The notes beneath the pieces were generated by a model. It had not been told where the DNA came from. It did not search any database and saw only the letters and a program-made list of their open reading frames with translations. The translations under genes and the position numbers were made by a program. Shown here one piece after another: positions 1 to 7,577 of a DNA stretch of 34,252 bases. This DNA is from RGIG3013 sp045538935 (GTDB lineage Bacteria > Bacillota > Clostridia > Oscillospirales > Acutalibacteraceae), in the NCBI GenBank assembly GCA_045538935.1, contig JAZQEI010000013.1, positions 1 to 34,252 on the forward strand, in the 5' to 3' direction. Position 1 is the first letter of the stretch. Each line of letters starts with the position of its first letter.

Positions 1-2712
1 GTTAATCTCAGCAGGAATGATAACTACTGTTTCACTACCAGTAAAGCCGGTAATTGTTACCTCTGTATCGGTCTCTGTGTAAGTAAAGCTCTCTACAGGT
101 GTTTCTACTGGGCCTTCGGGTACATAGTCAACAAATGTATCGTTATATGTATCGCCGCAAACTGAGCAAGTGTGCTTTGTATAACCCTGTGCTTCGGGTG
201 TTGCTGCAATTACTTCGTCTACATAAGAGTGGCCTAATGCTTCGGTTGCATCTGCTGTGTATGTGTCGCCACAAACTGAGCAAGTGTAGGTTGTGTAACC
301 AGCATTTGTACAGTCGGGTGCAGTTACTACTGCGTCATAACTATGACCAAGAGCATCAACAATTTCTTGTGCTGTTAATACTTCGCCGCAAACGTCGCAG
401 TGCTTACCTTCGGTTAAACCGGTGTTTACACAGTCAGGTGCTACTGCTGCATCAATAACCTCGGTGTGACCAAGAGCATCAACAATTTCTTGTGCTATTA
501 ATACTTCGCCGCAAACGTCACAATGCTTACCTTCGGTTAAACCGGTGTTTACACAGTCAGGTGCTACTGCTGCATCAATAATCTCGGTATGAACGCCTGT
601 AGAAGCAATTGTTTCGGTATATGTGTCACCGCAGTTAGAGCAAACGTATGTCATTTCTCCAGCTTCGGTACAAGTAGGAGCCTTTGTCTCGGTACCAACA
701 TAAGCGTGACCTAAAGCTGCGTTAATCTCGGCACCGCATACTGTACAGTTTTGAGCATTTGTGCAGTCTGCGTCAGCGCCAGGTGTATGGCCTAAAGCGG
801 CAGTTTCATCTGCTACTCTAGTGTCACCACAAATTTCGCATGTATATGTTGTGTAACCGCCATTTAAGCAGTCGGGTGCAGTTACTACACCTGCATCAAA
901 TTCATGCTCGTGTGCTGTAACCATTTCAAATGTACAACCTGCATCAAATTCAACTGTACCATTGTAATTCTTAATGCTACCTGTAACAGCGATTATATCG
1001 CCAACTCTTACAGCAGATGCATCATAGCCCTCGGCTGCCTTTAAGCGATAGCAAAGGAGAGGTTTGTCTTCTTTGCCTTCAACAGCAATTGTAAGAGAAA
1101 CGTTGCCGTAGGTTGCGTTGTAAGCTGTATCAATCTTAGTAACTTTACCTGTTAAGGTTGGTTTATAAAGAAGAGTTGTGCCTTGTTCAAGAGCATAAGC
1201 TTCATCTACAATTTGCTTAGGATCTTCAGGAATAACGATTACTGTTTCACCTTTTTCGTATTGTGTAATTAATGAGCCAGCGTCAAACTGAGGAGCACCG
1301 TTATAAACAACAATGTTACCTGTAACAGTAATTGTATCGTCAATAGTTAATACCTTAATGTTTTCTGCATTATTAGCATCTGCTGCTAAACGATAGCACT
1401 TAATAGTTTTGTCTGTGCCATCAACAGAAAGAGTAACAGTTATATTTGCATTTGTTTCATCATAAGCAGTATTTACTGCGGTAACTACACCTGTAACTGT
1501 TGCACCCTCAATGGTCTTACCTGCAGCAAGAGCATAAGCAGCTTCTACAATTTCTGCAGAAGTCTTGCCTGTAGGATCGTAAGGAGGTTCTTCTACAGCA
1601 TCAGCTGTGTAAACGGTTATAGCATCAACAAAGATCTTACTGGCTGTGCAAGAGAATGTAAATGAAGTAGCAGGAGTCTCAAGCACAATTGTTGCTAAAG
1701 TACCGTTTGCTGTTACTGTTGCACCGCTTGTAATTGAAGTCTCAATTGCAGTAGCATATGCTTCGGTGTCAGCTGCAATTTCAATCTTGGTCATAGCAAT
1801 AGGATATTCTATGATTACCTCAGTACTCTTATAAAAACGAGCAGGGTCACAATAATCTGCTATGTTACTCGTAGATGAACCCTTGTTATTGGTAACGGTA
1901 ATATAGTTATCTTTCCAAATCTGATGAGATGCATCCCACTCTCTACGACTTGATGTGTCAGCAAAAGAGATAGTGGCAGATGCCGGAACATTTTCAAGAT
2001 CTATAGGCTTTTCTTCAAGAGCATCAATCGCAGCCTCAAGTGCAGTAGCTGCTGTGTCTACTACAGTCTGATCATCAGATTCAAGAGCTGCAGTTGCATC
2101 AGCCAATGCTGTTTGAAGGTTTGCCCATGTTTCTTCTGTGTAATCGTCAGCACTACGTCTGTTAGCCTCGTTAATAGCGGCATTTAATGCAGCGTAGTTT
2201 ATTACTGGAACATCTGGTGTTTCGCCGCCTTCACCGCCGCCTACTTGTGCAGTAACGGTTAAATCGTTAATACGTACTTGAGCAGTTAAACTGAAAGTAA
2301 CCGATGTAGTAGGAGCAGAAATAACAACGGTTACAACATTACCGCTTGTAGTTACTGTTCCAACGCTTGCAAGCGAATTCTGCAGAGGAGAAACGTATTT
2401 GCTAGCATTTGCTGTAAAGGCAATCTGAGTAATAGGTGTAGCGAATTCTATTGTTACAGACGACTTTGCATACAAACGAACAGGGCCAGCGTAATCCGCT
2501 ACGTTACTTGACGAACTTGCTTTATCGTTCGTAAATGTAATACCGTTCTGCTGCCAAACTTGTTGTTCACTACTAAAAAATGTACGTTGTGCCGTGGTTG
2601 CAAACGAAAGGGTTGCAGTTTGGGTTTCTGCACTTGCCATTACTGCTACGCTACTAAACAGTAAGCAAATACACATAAGGATGGAAAAAACCTTTTTGAA
2701 TTGCGATTTCAT
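1..2712 (-). CDS. Large secreted modular surface protein with FIVAR-like domain and Cys-rich repeats (partial, C-terminus missing)
   Basis: The frame stays open from the ATG at 2712 to the window edge (904 residues visible). AAAGGAGAG precedes the ATG. The N-terminus is a signal peptide: KK near the start, a hydrophobic core, and a likely cut after VMASA at about residue 28. Two related modules of about 125 residues follow (about 30-155 and 240-365), with a FIVAR-like helical segment between them (about 171-233). Next come two related beta-rich modules beginning IVEAAYALAAG and IVDEAYALEQG (about 384-490 and 499-595); these resemble OB-like domains of secreted Firmicutes proteins. From about 600 to 868 there are seven Cys-rich units of the form C-x(8-10)-C-x2-CG ending in GH. 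The last visible residues (VTITGFTGSETVVIIP) look like the start of BspA-type leucine-rich repeats. The likely role is an extracellular or wall-bound binding protein. The ligand cannot be told, and the anchor lies outside the window. Confidence 0.85.
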   Translation of the reverse strand, partial: MKSQFKKVFSILMCICLLFSSVAVMASAETQTATLSFATTAQRTFFSSEQQVWQQNGITFTNDKASSSSNVADYAGPVRLYAKSSVTIEFATPITQIAFTANASKYVSPLQNSLASVGTVTTSGNVVTVVISAPTTSVTFSLTAQVRINDLTVTAQVGGGEGGETPDVPVINYAALNAAINEANRRSADDYTEETWANLQTALADATAALESDDQTVVDTAATALEAAIDALEEKPIDLENVPASATISFADTSSRREWDASHQIWKDNYITVTNNKGSSTSNIADYCDPARFYKSTEVIIEYPIAMTKIEIAADTEAYATAIETSITSGATVTANGTLATIVLETPATSFTFSCTASKIFVDAITVYTADAVEEPPYDPTGKTSAEIVEAAYALAAGKTIEGATVTGVVTAVNTAYDETNANITVTLSVDGTDKTIKCYRLAADANNAENIKVLTIDDTITVTGNIVVYNGAPQFDAGSLITQYEKGETVIVIPEDPKQIVDEAYALEQGTTLLYKPTLTGKVTKIDTAYNATYGNVSLTIAVEGKEDKPLLCYRLKAAEGYDASAVRVGDIIAVTGSIKNYNGTVEFDAGCTFEMVTAHEHEFDAGVVTAPDCLNGGYTTYTCEICGDTRVADETAALGHTPGADADCTNAQNCTVCGAEINAALGHAYVGTETKAPTCTEAGEMTYVCSNCGDTYTETIASTGVHTEIIDAAVAPDCVNTGLTEGKHCDVCGEVLIAQEIVDALGHTEVIDAAVAPDCVNTGLTEGKHCDVCGEVLTAQEIVDALGHSYDAVVTAPDCTNAGYTTYTCSVCGDTYTADATEALGHSYVDEVIAATPEAQGYTKHTCSVCGDTYNDTFVDYVPEGPVETPVESFTYTETDTEVTITGFTGSETVVIIPAEIN
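351..596. repeat. Two near-identical 123-bp direct tandem repeats inside the surface-protein gene
   Basis: Copy 1 spans 351-473 and copy 2 spans 474-596. Each encodes one 41-residue Cys-rich unit (EVIDAAVAPDC...HCDVCGEVL...ALGH). The copies differ at only a few bases, while the flanking units are clearly more diverged. This suggests a recent unit duplication by unequal recombination. Confidence 0.85.
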
Positions 2713-2746
2713 TTTTTTACTCTCCTTTATTTTTATTTATTTTTTT

Positions 2747-2764
2747 CGGGGATTCTTTACCCCG
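2747..2764 (-). other. Hairpin in the 5' UTR of the surface-protein mRNA
   Basis: CGGGG (2747-2751) and CCCCG (2760-2764) form a 5-bp GC stem with an 8-nt loop, about 35 nt upstream of the start codon. An A-rich run rather than a U-run follows on the minus strand, so it is not an intrinsic terminator. It could protect the 5' end or affect translation. Confidence 0.4.
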
Positions 2765-2814
2765 TAATCGCCAAATTATGTACATATATGTATATATGCC
2801 AATACCTGTTTTTG

Positions 2815-2843
2815 ATTATATACTATATCTTGTAGACTGTCAA
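2815..2843 (-). promoter_or_regulatory. Consensus sigma-A promoter of the surface-protein gene
   Basis: Minus strand: -35 TTGACA (2838-2843), a 17-bp spacer, and -10 TATAAT (2815-2820). Both boxes match the consensus exactly. The 5' UTR would be about 100 nt. The gene-free stretch 2713-3033 holds this promoter, the UTR hairpin and the clpX terminator; I see nothing else in it. Confidence 0.85.
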
Positions 2844-2982
2844 CCAGAAAAACAACATTTTTTCAAATATTTTGTAGATTTTAAATTTATTAAATAATAA
2901 AATTGCTTTTTGCATTACATATATCAACAATATTTACACGCAAAATGCGTTTTTTGCCTGAATTGCTTTTTATAATTAATAA

Positions 2983-3029
2983 AAAAATGAACGACCAAAC
3001 AACAACGTTTTTGTTAATGTTTGATCGTT
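2983..3029 (-). terminator. Intrinsic terminator after clpX
   Basis: On the minus strand AACGATCAAACA (3018-3029) pairs with TGTTTGGTCGTT (2990-3001), a 12-bp stem with one G-U pair, followed by CATTTTTTTATT. It closes the tig-clpP-clpX operon. Confidence 0.85.
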
Positions 3030-3033
3030 TTTA

Positions 3034-4290
3034 TTATACTGCTTTTTTGTGTTTGAATACTGCACTTTTGCCTAGAACAGTATCTTTAGTAATAACTACC
3101 TTTGTTATGGTTTTGTCAGACGGGATGTCGAACATAATGTTCTTTAAAACGCCCTCTATAATAGAACGGAGTCCTCTAGCACCCGTTTTGCGTTCTACAG
3201 TAAGCTTTGCGATTTGCTTTAGAGCATCGGGCTCAAATTCAAGCTCTACGCCATCCATTGCAAAAAGCGCCTGGTACTGCTTTATTATAGCGTTTTTAGG
3301 CTCGCTCATTATTCGAACTAAGGTTTTTTCATCCATAGCTTGTAAAGCAGTTATAACAGGCAAACGACCTACAAGTTCGGGTATTAAACCAAATTTAACA
3401 AGGTCTTTGTGGGTAATCTCTTCGTGCGATGCTTCGGTTTTAATTTCTTCAGAAGATTTCACCTTAGAGCCAAAGCCTAGGGTACTACCGCCTATTCTGC
3501 GCTCTACGATTTTTTCTAATCCATCAAACGCGCCTGCGCAAATAAAGAGAATATTTGTTGTGTCTATTTGTATAAACTCTTGCTGCGGATGCTTTCTGCC
3601 ACCTTGCGGCGGAACATTAGATACAACGCCCTCTAAAATTTTTAGTAGTGCTTGCTGTACACCCTCGCCACTTACATCACGAGTTATAGATGTATTCTCA
3701 CTCTTGCGTGCAATTTTATCGATTTCGTCAACATAAATAATACCACGCTCAGCCTTTTCAATATCGAAATCTGCCGCTTGAATAAGTCTTAACAAAATAT
3801 TCTCAACATCTTCGCCTACATAACCGGCTTCGGTTAAAGTTGTAGCATCGGTTATTGCAATTGGAACATCTAGTATTTTAGCAAGGGTTTGAGCAAGTAA
3901 TGTTTTGCCAACACCGGTTGGGCCCAAAAGCAATACGTTACTCTTGTTAAGTTCAATATCATCGGTTGATTTGAAAATCCTTTTATAGTGGTTATAAACC
4001 GCAACCGCGAGTGTTTTTTTTGCATCATCTTGACCTATAACATATTCGTCAAGCTTAGCCTTAATTTCAGCGGGAGTAGGCAAAACAAACTCGGGCTTGT
4101 TTTCTTTTTTTGCAGAAGCTTTACCAGTTTGTTTTTTTGCAGGGTCAATATCAAAAATAAGAGAATTGCAAAATTCAATACATCTGTCACAAATGTATAC
4201 ACCGGGGCCCTCTACCAAACGCGATACTTCGTCCTGCGTTTTTCCGCAAAAAGAGCATCTTACAATATGCTCGTCATTTCTGTCTTGCAT
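3034..4290 (-). CDS. clpX: ATP-dependent Clp protease, ATP-binding subunit ClpX
   Basis: ClpX is the AAA+ unfoldase that recognises tagged or misfolded proteins and feeds them into the ClpP chamber. At 418 residues it has the family's usual length. Visible features: an N-terminal zinc-binding domain with C12, C15, C34 and C37; Walker A GPTGVGKT (123-130); the pore loop GYVG (157-159 region); Walker B IIYVDEID (184-191); the RKH loop (232-234); and the sensor/arginine region GLIPELVGRLP. The start follows AAGAGGTAATAT, only 3 bp after the clpP stop, so the two genes are co-transcribed and probably translationally coupled. It is the last gene of the tig-clpP-clpX operon. No CtsR box was noticed. 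Confidence 0.98.
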   Translation of the reverse strand: MQDRNDEHIVRCSFCGKTQDEVSRLVEGPGVYICDRCIEFCNSLIFDIDPAKKQTGKASAKKENKPEFVLPTPAEIKAKLDEYVIGQDDAKKTLAVAVYNHYKRIFKSTDDIELNKSNVLLLGPTGVGKTLLAQTLAKILDVPIAITDATTLTEAGYVGEDVENILLRLIQAADFDIEKAERGIIYVDEIDKIARKSENTSITRDVSGEGVQQALLKILEGVVSNVPPQGGRKHPQQEFIQIDTTNILFICAGAFDGLEKIVERRIGGSTLGFGSKVKSSEEIKTEASHEEITHKDLVKFGLIPELVGRLPVITALQAMDEKTLVRIMSEPKNAIIKQYQALFAMDGVELEFEPDALKQIAKLTVERKTGARGLRSIIEGVLKNIMFDIPSDKTITKVVITKDTVLGKSAVFKHKKAV

Positions 4291-4293
4291 ATA

Positions 4294-4881
4294 TTACCTC
4301 TTAGTAATTACTTTATCTATTAGTCCGTACTCTAGAGCCTCTTGAGCAGACATGAAGTTATCGCGCTCGGTATCTTTAACAATCTGCTCTATGGGTTTAT
4401 CGGTTGCCTCAGCTAAAATTTTGTTTATATTACCCTTTATTTTTTCGATATGCTTTGCGTGAATAAGAATATCGGTTGCTTGGCCCTCGGCAGAGCCTAG
4501 AGGCTGGTGAATCATAATTTCGCTGTTTGGAAGCGCAATTCGTTTACCCTTTGTACCTGCGGCAAGCAAGAATGCGCCCATGCTTGCAGCCATACCCATA
4601 CAAATGGTGCTTACATCGCACTTAATATATTGCATGGTATCGTAAATGGCCATACCTGCCGATACAGATCCGCCGGGTGAGTTAATATAAAAGTTTATAT
4701 CTTTTGTGGGGTCTTGACCTTCTAAATAAAGCATTTGAGCAATAACCAAACTTGCGGTAGCATTATTTACTTGGTCGGAAAGCATTATAATTCTGTCATT
4801 AAGAAGTCTTGAAAAAATATCGAAAGAACGCTCTCCTCTGCTTGTTTGCTCAACTACAACGGGTACTAAATTCATATCCAT
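4294..4881 (-). CDS. clpP: ATP-dependent Clp protease proteolytic subunit ClpP
   Basis: ClpP is the serine peptidase that forms the double-heptamer degradation chamber used with ClpX and other Clp ATPases. The 195 residues match the family length. The catalytic triad is visible with correct spacing: S100 in GMAASMGA, H125 in MIHQPLG and D174 in TERDNF. The start codon is preceded by CGGAGGTGCACC. It sits between trigger factor (about 130 bp upstream) and clpX (3 bp downstream), the classic order in Firmicutes. Confidence 0.98.
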   Translation of the reverse strand: MDMNLVPVVVEQTSRGERSFDIFSRLLNDRIIMLSDQVNNATASLVIAQMLYLEGQDPTKDINFYINSPGGSVSAGMAIYDTMQYIKCDVSTICMGMAASMGAFLLAAGTKGKRIALPNSEIMIHQPLGSAEGQATDILIHAKHIEKIKGNINKILAEATDKPIEQIVKDTERDNFMSAQEALEYGLIDKVITKR

Positions 4882-4929
4882 TTTGGTGCACCTCCGAAAA
4901 AATTCTAACTATGTTATAGTTAATTTTTT

Positions 4930-4959
4930 GCCGAAGCAAAGTTTACACTCGGCTTCGGC
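4930..4959 (-). other. Inverted repeat in the tig-clpP intergenic region
   Basis: GCCGAAGC (4930-4937) and GCTTCGGC (4952-4959) form a perfect 8-bp stem with a 14-nt loop. On the transcribed minus strand it is followed by AAAAAATTAAC, so there is no U-tract. It is more likely an mRNA processing or stabilising hairpin separating tig from clpP-clpX than a terminator. Confidence 0.55.
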
Positions 4960-5011
4960 TAAACATAATCATATTTATTATTATGAACAAAAACTTATTC
5001 CGCTAATCAAA

Positions 5012-6502
5012 TTATTCCTCGGTTTTAGTGGTTTTCTTAGCAGTAGTAGTTTTCTTAGTTGTAGAAGTTGTTGTCTTCTTTGTAGTTGTAGAAGCTGCCT
5101 TTTTGGTTGTTGTGCTCTTGGTAGCAGTCATCTTCTCACCATCTGCCTTAGCTGCAGTGGACTTTGTTGTAGTCTTTTTAGCAGCGGTTTTTTTCTCAAC
5201 CTTTTCTGTTTTAGCCTCTACATCTTTTACAGATGCATTGTCTTTAACAAATGCAATAGCCTTTTCTGTAGCAAGGTCTGCCTTAACATCTTGAACGCGA
5301 ATTACAGCCTTAACCTTATCTACCTCTACACCGTACATCTCGGCATACTTTGTGAACTGCTCTTCAATTTCTTCTGCAGTAGGCTCAATATTCTCAAGTT
5401 CTACAATCTTTTCTAAAGCAAGTCTAAGCTTAACCTGACGCTCTGCTTGAGGACGGAAGTTGTCCTTTAAAGCATCTATACCGGCGCCTGTGTACTTAAT
5501 ATATGTGTCAAGGTTCATACCCTGAGACTGTAAGCGGTAATCAAAATCTTGAAGGTTTTGATTTACTCTGTTTTCTATCATAGCAGCAGGAATTTCGGCT
5601 TCCATAATAGCAATAAGCTCATCGATTATCTGATTTTCAACATCGTTTTCGTTAAGGTTCTTCTTTCTCTCTAAAGACTTTGCCTTAATGTCTTCCTTTA
5701 ATGCGTCAAGTGTGTCGAACTCGCTTACATCCTTAGCAAATTCGTCATCTATAACCGGAAGCTCTCGATGCTTAATTTCATGAAGTTTAATTTTAAATAC
5801 AGCAGCCTTGCCTTTAAGTTCTTCTGCTTGGTAATCTTCAGGGAAGGTTACGTTTACATCAAACTCTTCGTCAATATTGTGGCCTGCAACCTGTTCTTCA
5901 AAGCCGGGGATAAACTGACCTGCACCAAGGCTTAAAGAATAACCTTCTGCCTTGCCGCCTTCAAATGCAACGCCATCTACAAAGCCTTCAAAATCTATAA
6001 CAGCAATGTCACCCATTTCGGCTGCTCTGCCTTCTACAGATTCCATACGGGCATTTCTGTCAGCCATACGCTCAACTTCTGCATTAACCTCTTCGTCGGT
6101 AACGGTTGCAATTACGCGCTCTGCTTTTAAGCCCTTGTAATTGCCTATCTTAACTTCGGGTGTAACGGTAAGAGCTACCTTAAACTCTACACCATCTTTA
6201 CCGATAGATACTAGATCGAAATCCATTTTATCGTCTACAATAGTAAGTTTTGCTTCATCGGCAGCCTCGGTTAAAGCATCGTTATATAAAGAATTAAGTG
6301 CTTCTTCATAAAAAGCTTCTTCGCCATAATACTTCTTAATGAACGATATAGGAGCCTTGCCCTTTCTAAAACCAGGTATGTTAATCTTTTTAGACTGAGT
6401 GCGAATAACGCTATCTACAGCCTGTCCAAACTTTTCACCATCAATGGTGATTTCAAGCTCGTATCTGTTTGTGTCAATTTTTTTGGATGATTTTAAACTC
6501 AT
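5012..6502 (-). CDS. tig: Trigger factor, ribosome-associated chaperone and peptidyl-prolyl isomerase, with a long basic tail
   Basis: Trigger factor binds the ribosome exit tunnel and shields nascent chains. The ribosome-docking signature GFRKGKAP is at residues 44-51. An FKBP-like PPIase domain follows at about 155-245, then the helical C-terminal chaperone region to about 425. The usual family length is about 430 residues, but this protein has 496. The extra 68 residues (about 429-496) are low complexity, almost only K, T, A, S and E, with repeated TTTKK/KKTT blocks. The frame runs cleanly into a stop, so the tail is part of the gene. The start has GCGGAGG upstream. First gene of tig-clpP-clpX; I could not identify a convincing promoter (a TATAGT near 6533-6538 lacks a good -35 box). 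Confidence 0.96.
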   Translation of the reverse strand: MSLKSSKKIDTNRYELEITIDGEKFGQAVDSVIRTQSKKINIPGFRKGKAPISFIKKYYGEEAFYEEALNSLYNDALTEAADEAKLTIVDDKMDFDLVSIGKDGVEFKVALTVTPEVKIGNYKGLKAERVIATVTDEEVNAEVERMADRNARMESVEGRAAEMGDIAVIDFEGFVDGVAFEGGKAEGYSLSLGAGQFIPGFEEQVAGHNIDEEFDVNVTFPEDYQAEELKGKAAVFKIKLHEIKHRELPVIDDEFAKDVSEFDTLDALKEDIKAKSLERKKNLNENDVENQIIDELIAIMEAEIPAAMIENRVNQNLQDFDYRLQSQGMNLDTYIKYTGAGIDALKDNFRPQAERQVKLRLALEKIVELENIEPTAEEIEEQFTKYAEMYGVEVDKVKAVIRVQDVKADLATEKAIAFVKDNASVKDVEAKTEKVEKKTAAKKTTTKSTAAKADGEKMTATKSTTTKKAASTTTKKTTTSTTKKTTTAKKTTKTEE

Positions 6503-6595
6503 TATTATACCTCCGCATAATTCATCTCATAGTACTATACCACACAAATTAAAATATTTCTACCATTTTTTGTGTTTTTTTGAAAAATTTTTTAA

Positions 6596-7279
6596 TTATT
6601 TTATTTCTATAGGAGTAAACTCTAATCTATCACACGAAATAAGCTTTAATTTTACCCCTTCAAACTCAGAAACTGCCTTATTATAGGCTCCATGAATATG
6701 TCCGTAAAAAATACGTTTTATATTGTATTTTTTTATAATGCTCCAGATTTCACTGCACACTTTTCCATCATAAACAGGCGGATAATGCAAGAATACCAAA
6801 ATTTCTTCGGTATCAGCACCATTATCTAATGCCGATTTTATAGAAGTCTCAAGTCTTCCGGCTTCTCGCAATAAAACCTTTTCTCCGGCTGTATCATCAA
6901 AAAACCATCCGCGTGTACCGCATATATAAAATTTGTCTACTCTAACGCTACTGTTAAAAACTAGACTAACGGTAGTTATGTTGTTTGCCGCAAAAAAGTC
7001 TTCAACTTTTTTTCTTGTGGACCACCATAAATCGTGATTACCCTTTAAAATTAATTTTTTGCCCGGCAGAGCGTCTAAAAATTTAAAGTCTTCTAAGGTT
7101 TCTTCAAGTTTTAATCCCCAAGAAAAATCTCCGGGCAAAACAACGGTATCATGTTCTTTTACAATTCTACACCAATTTGCCTTTATGCGCTCTGTATAAT
7201 TATCCCACCCATGAAAAATATCCATTGGTTTTTCACAAGAAAAAGACAAATGTAAATCTGAAATAGCAAATAATGCCAT
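6596..7279 (-). CDS. Calcineurin-like metallophosphoesterase
   Basis: A 227-residue protein with the metal-binding motifs of the family in order: SDLHL (D8, H10), PGDFSWG (D51), KGNHDLWW (N81, H82), LHYPP (H165) and YGHIHG (H194, H196). These residues coordinate two divalent metals for hydrolysis of phosphate esters. No signal peptide or membrane segment is seen, so it is probably cytoplasmic. The substrate cannot be read from the sequence; uncharacterised homologues of this size are common in Firmicutes. AGAGGATATTT precedes the ATG. It is separated from tig by about 90 bp and is divergent from the small DUF1540 gene at 7369. Confidence 0.9.
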   Translation of the reverse strand: MALFAISDLHLSFSCEKPMDIFHGWDNYTERIKANWCRIVKEHDTVVLPGDFSWGLKLEETLEDFKFLDALPGKKLILKGNHDLWWSTRKKVEDFFAANNITTVSLVFNSSVRVDKFYICGTRGWFFDDTAGEKVLLREAGRLETSIKSALDNGADTEEILVFLHYPPVYDGKVCSEIWSIIKKYNIKRIFYGHIHGAYNKAVSEFEGVKLKLISCDRLEFTPIEIK

Positions 7280-7368
7280 AAATATCCTCTTTTGTTTTGT
7301 AATTATCTTTATGATTTTGGAAATACTATTTTTGAGCCCGTAAATTTGGGCAGAAAGGATGTAGTAAT

Positions 7369-7542
7369 ATGGACAACTGTAATACTTGCGGATGCATTGA
7401 AGGTATTAAGTGCGATGTTGTAAACTGTGTGCATCACACTAATGACAACCGCTGTGACGCTAAATGTATTGAGGTAGGCTTTGGTAGTGCCGAAAAGGCT
7501 CAAGAAACCGCTTGCTGCACATTTAGCAAAAAAGAAATATAA
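7369..7542 (+). CDS. Small Cys-rich DUF1540 protein
   Basis: A 57-residue plus-strand gene with nine cysteines. The core CDVVNCVHHTNDNRC, followed by C33, fits the DUF1540 pattern (C-x4-C-x8-C-x3-C), a short, probably metal-binding module common in Clostridia. A further Cys cluster precedes it (C4, C7, C9) and a CC pair (C49, C50) lies near the end. AAAGGATG upstream supports the ATG, and a strong terminator follows 8 bp after the stop. The minus-strand reading frame over the same bases has no recognisable product. Function is unknown for the family. Confidence 0.85.
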   Translation: MDNCNTCGCIEGIKCDVVNCVHHTNDNRCDAKCIEVGFGSAEKAQETACCTFSKKEI

Positions 7543-7549
7543 ATTTCTT

Positions 7550-7574
7550 AAAAGCCCACATTTTGTGGGCTTTT
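7550..7574. terminator. Bidirectional intrinsic terminator between DUF1540 gene and thrC
   Basis: AAAAGCCCACA (7550-7560), loop TTT, TGTGGGCTTTT (7564-7574): a perfect 11-bp stem. A-runs and T-runs flank it on both strands, so it can stop transcription from the plus-strand DUF1540 gene and from the minus-strand operon ending in thrC (stop at 7578). Confidence 0.92.
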
Positions 7575-7577
7575 ACT

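Noticed and set aside
99..458. A Leu/Arg-rich plus-strand frame opposite the surface-protein repeats
   Set aside because: It mirrors the repeated Cys-rich coding units on the minus strand; no ribosome-binding site and no domain.
351..596. The 123-bp tandem repeat as a CRISPR or other non-coding repeat array
   Set aside because: There are only two near-identical units without spacers, in frame and inside an open coding sequence.
2713..2814. A riboswitch (for example c-di-GMP type) in the surface-protein 5' UTR
   Set aside because: The UTR has only one short 5-bp hairpin and none of the conserved blocks I know for common riboswitch classes.
2903..3736. A 277-residue plus-strand reading frame opposite clpX
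   Set aside because: It is antisense to a clear clpX gene, has no ribosome-binding site and its product has no recognisable domain.
4930..4959. The tig-clpP hairpin as an intrinsic terminator
   Set aside because: On the transcribed strand it is followed by A-residues, not U-residues.
5028..5294. A Val/Phe-rich hydrophobic plus-strand frame
   Set aside because: It is the antisense of the Lys/Thr-rich tail of trigger factor; the hydrophobicity follows from the complement of AAR/ACN codons.
7309..7503. A 64-residue minus-strand frame opposite the DUF1540 gene
   Set aside because: The plus-strand frame has the ribosome-binding site, the Cys pattern and the terminator; this one has none.
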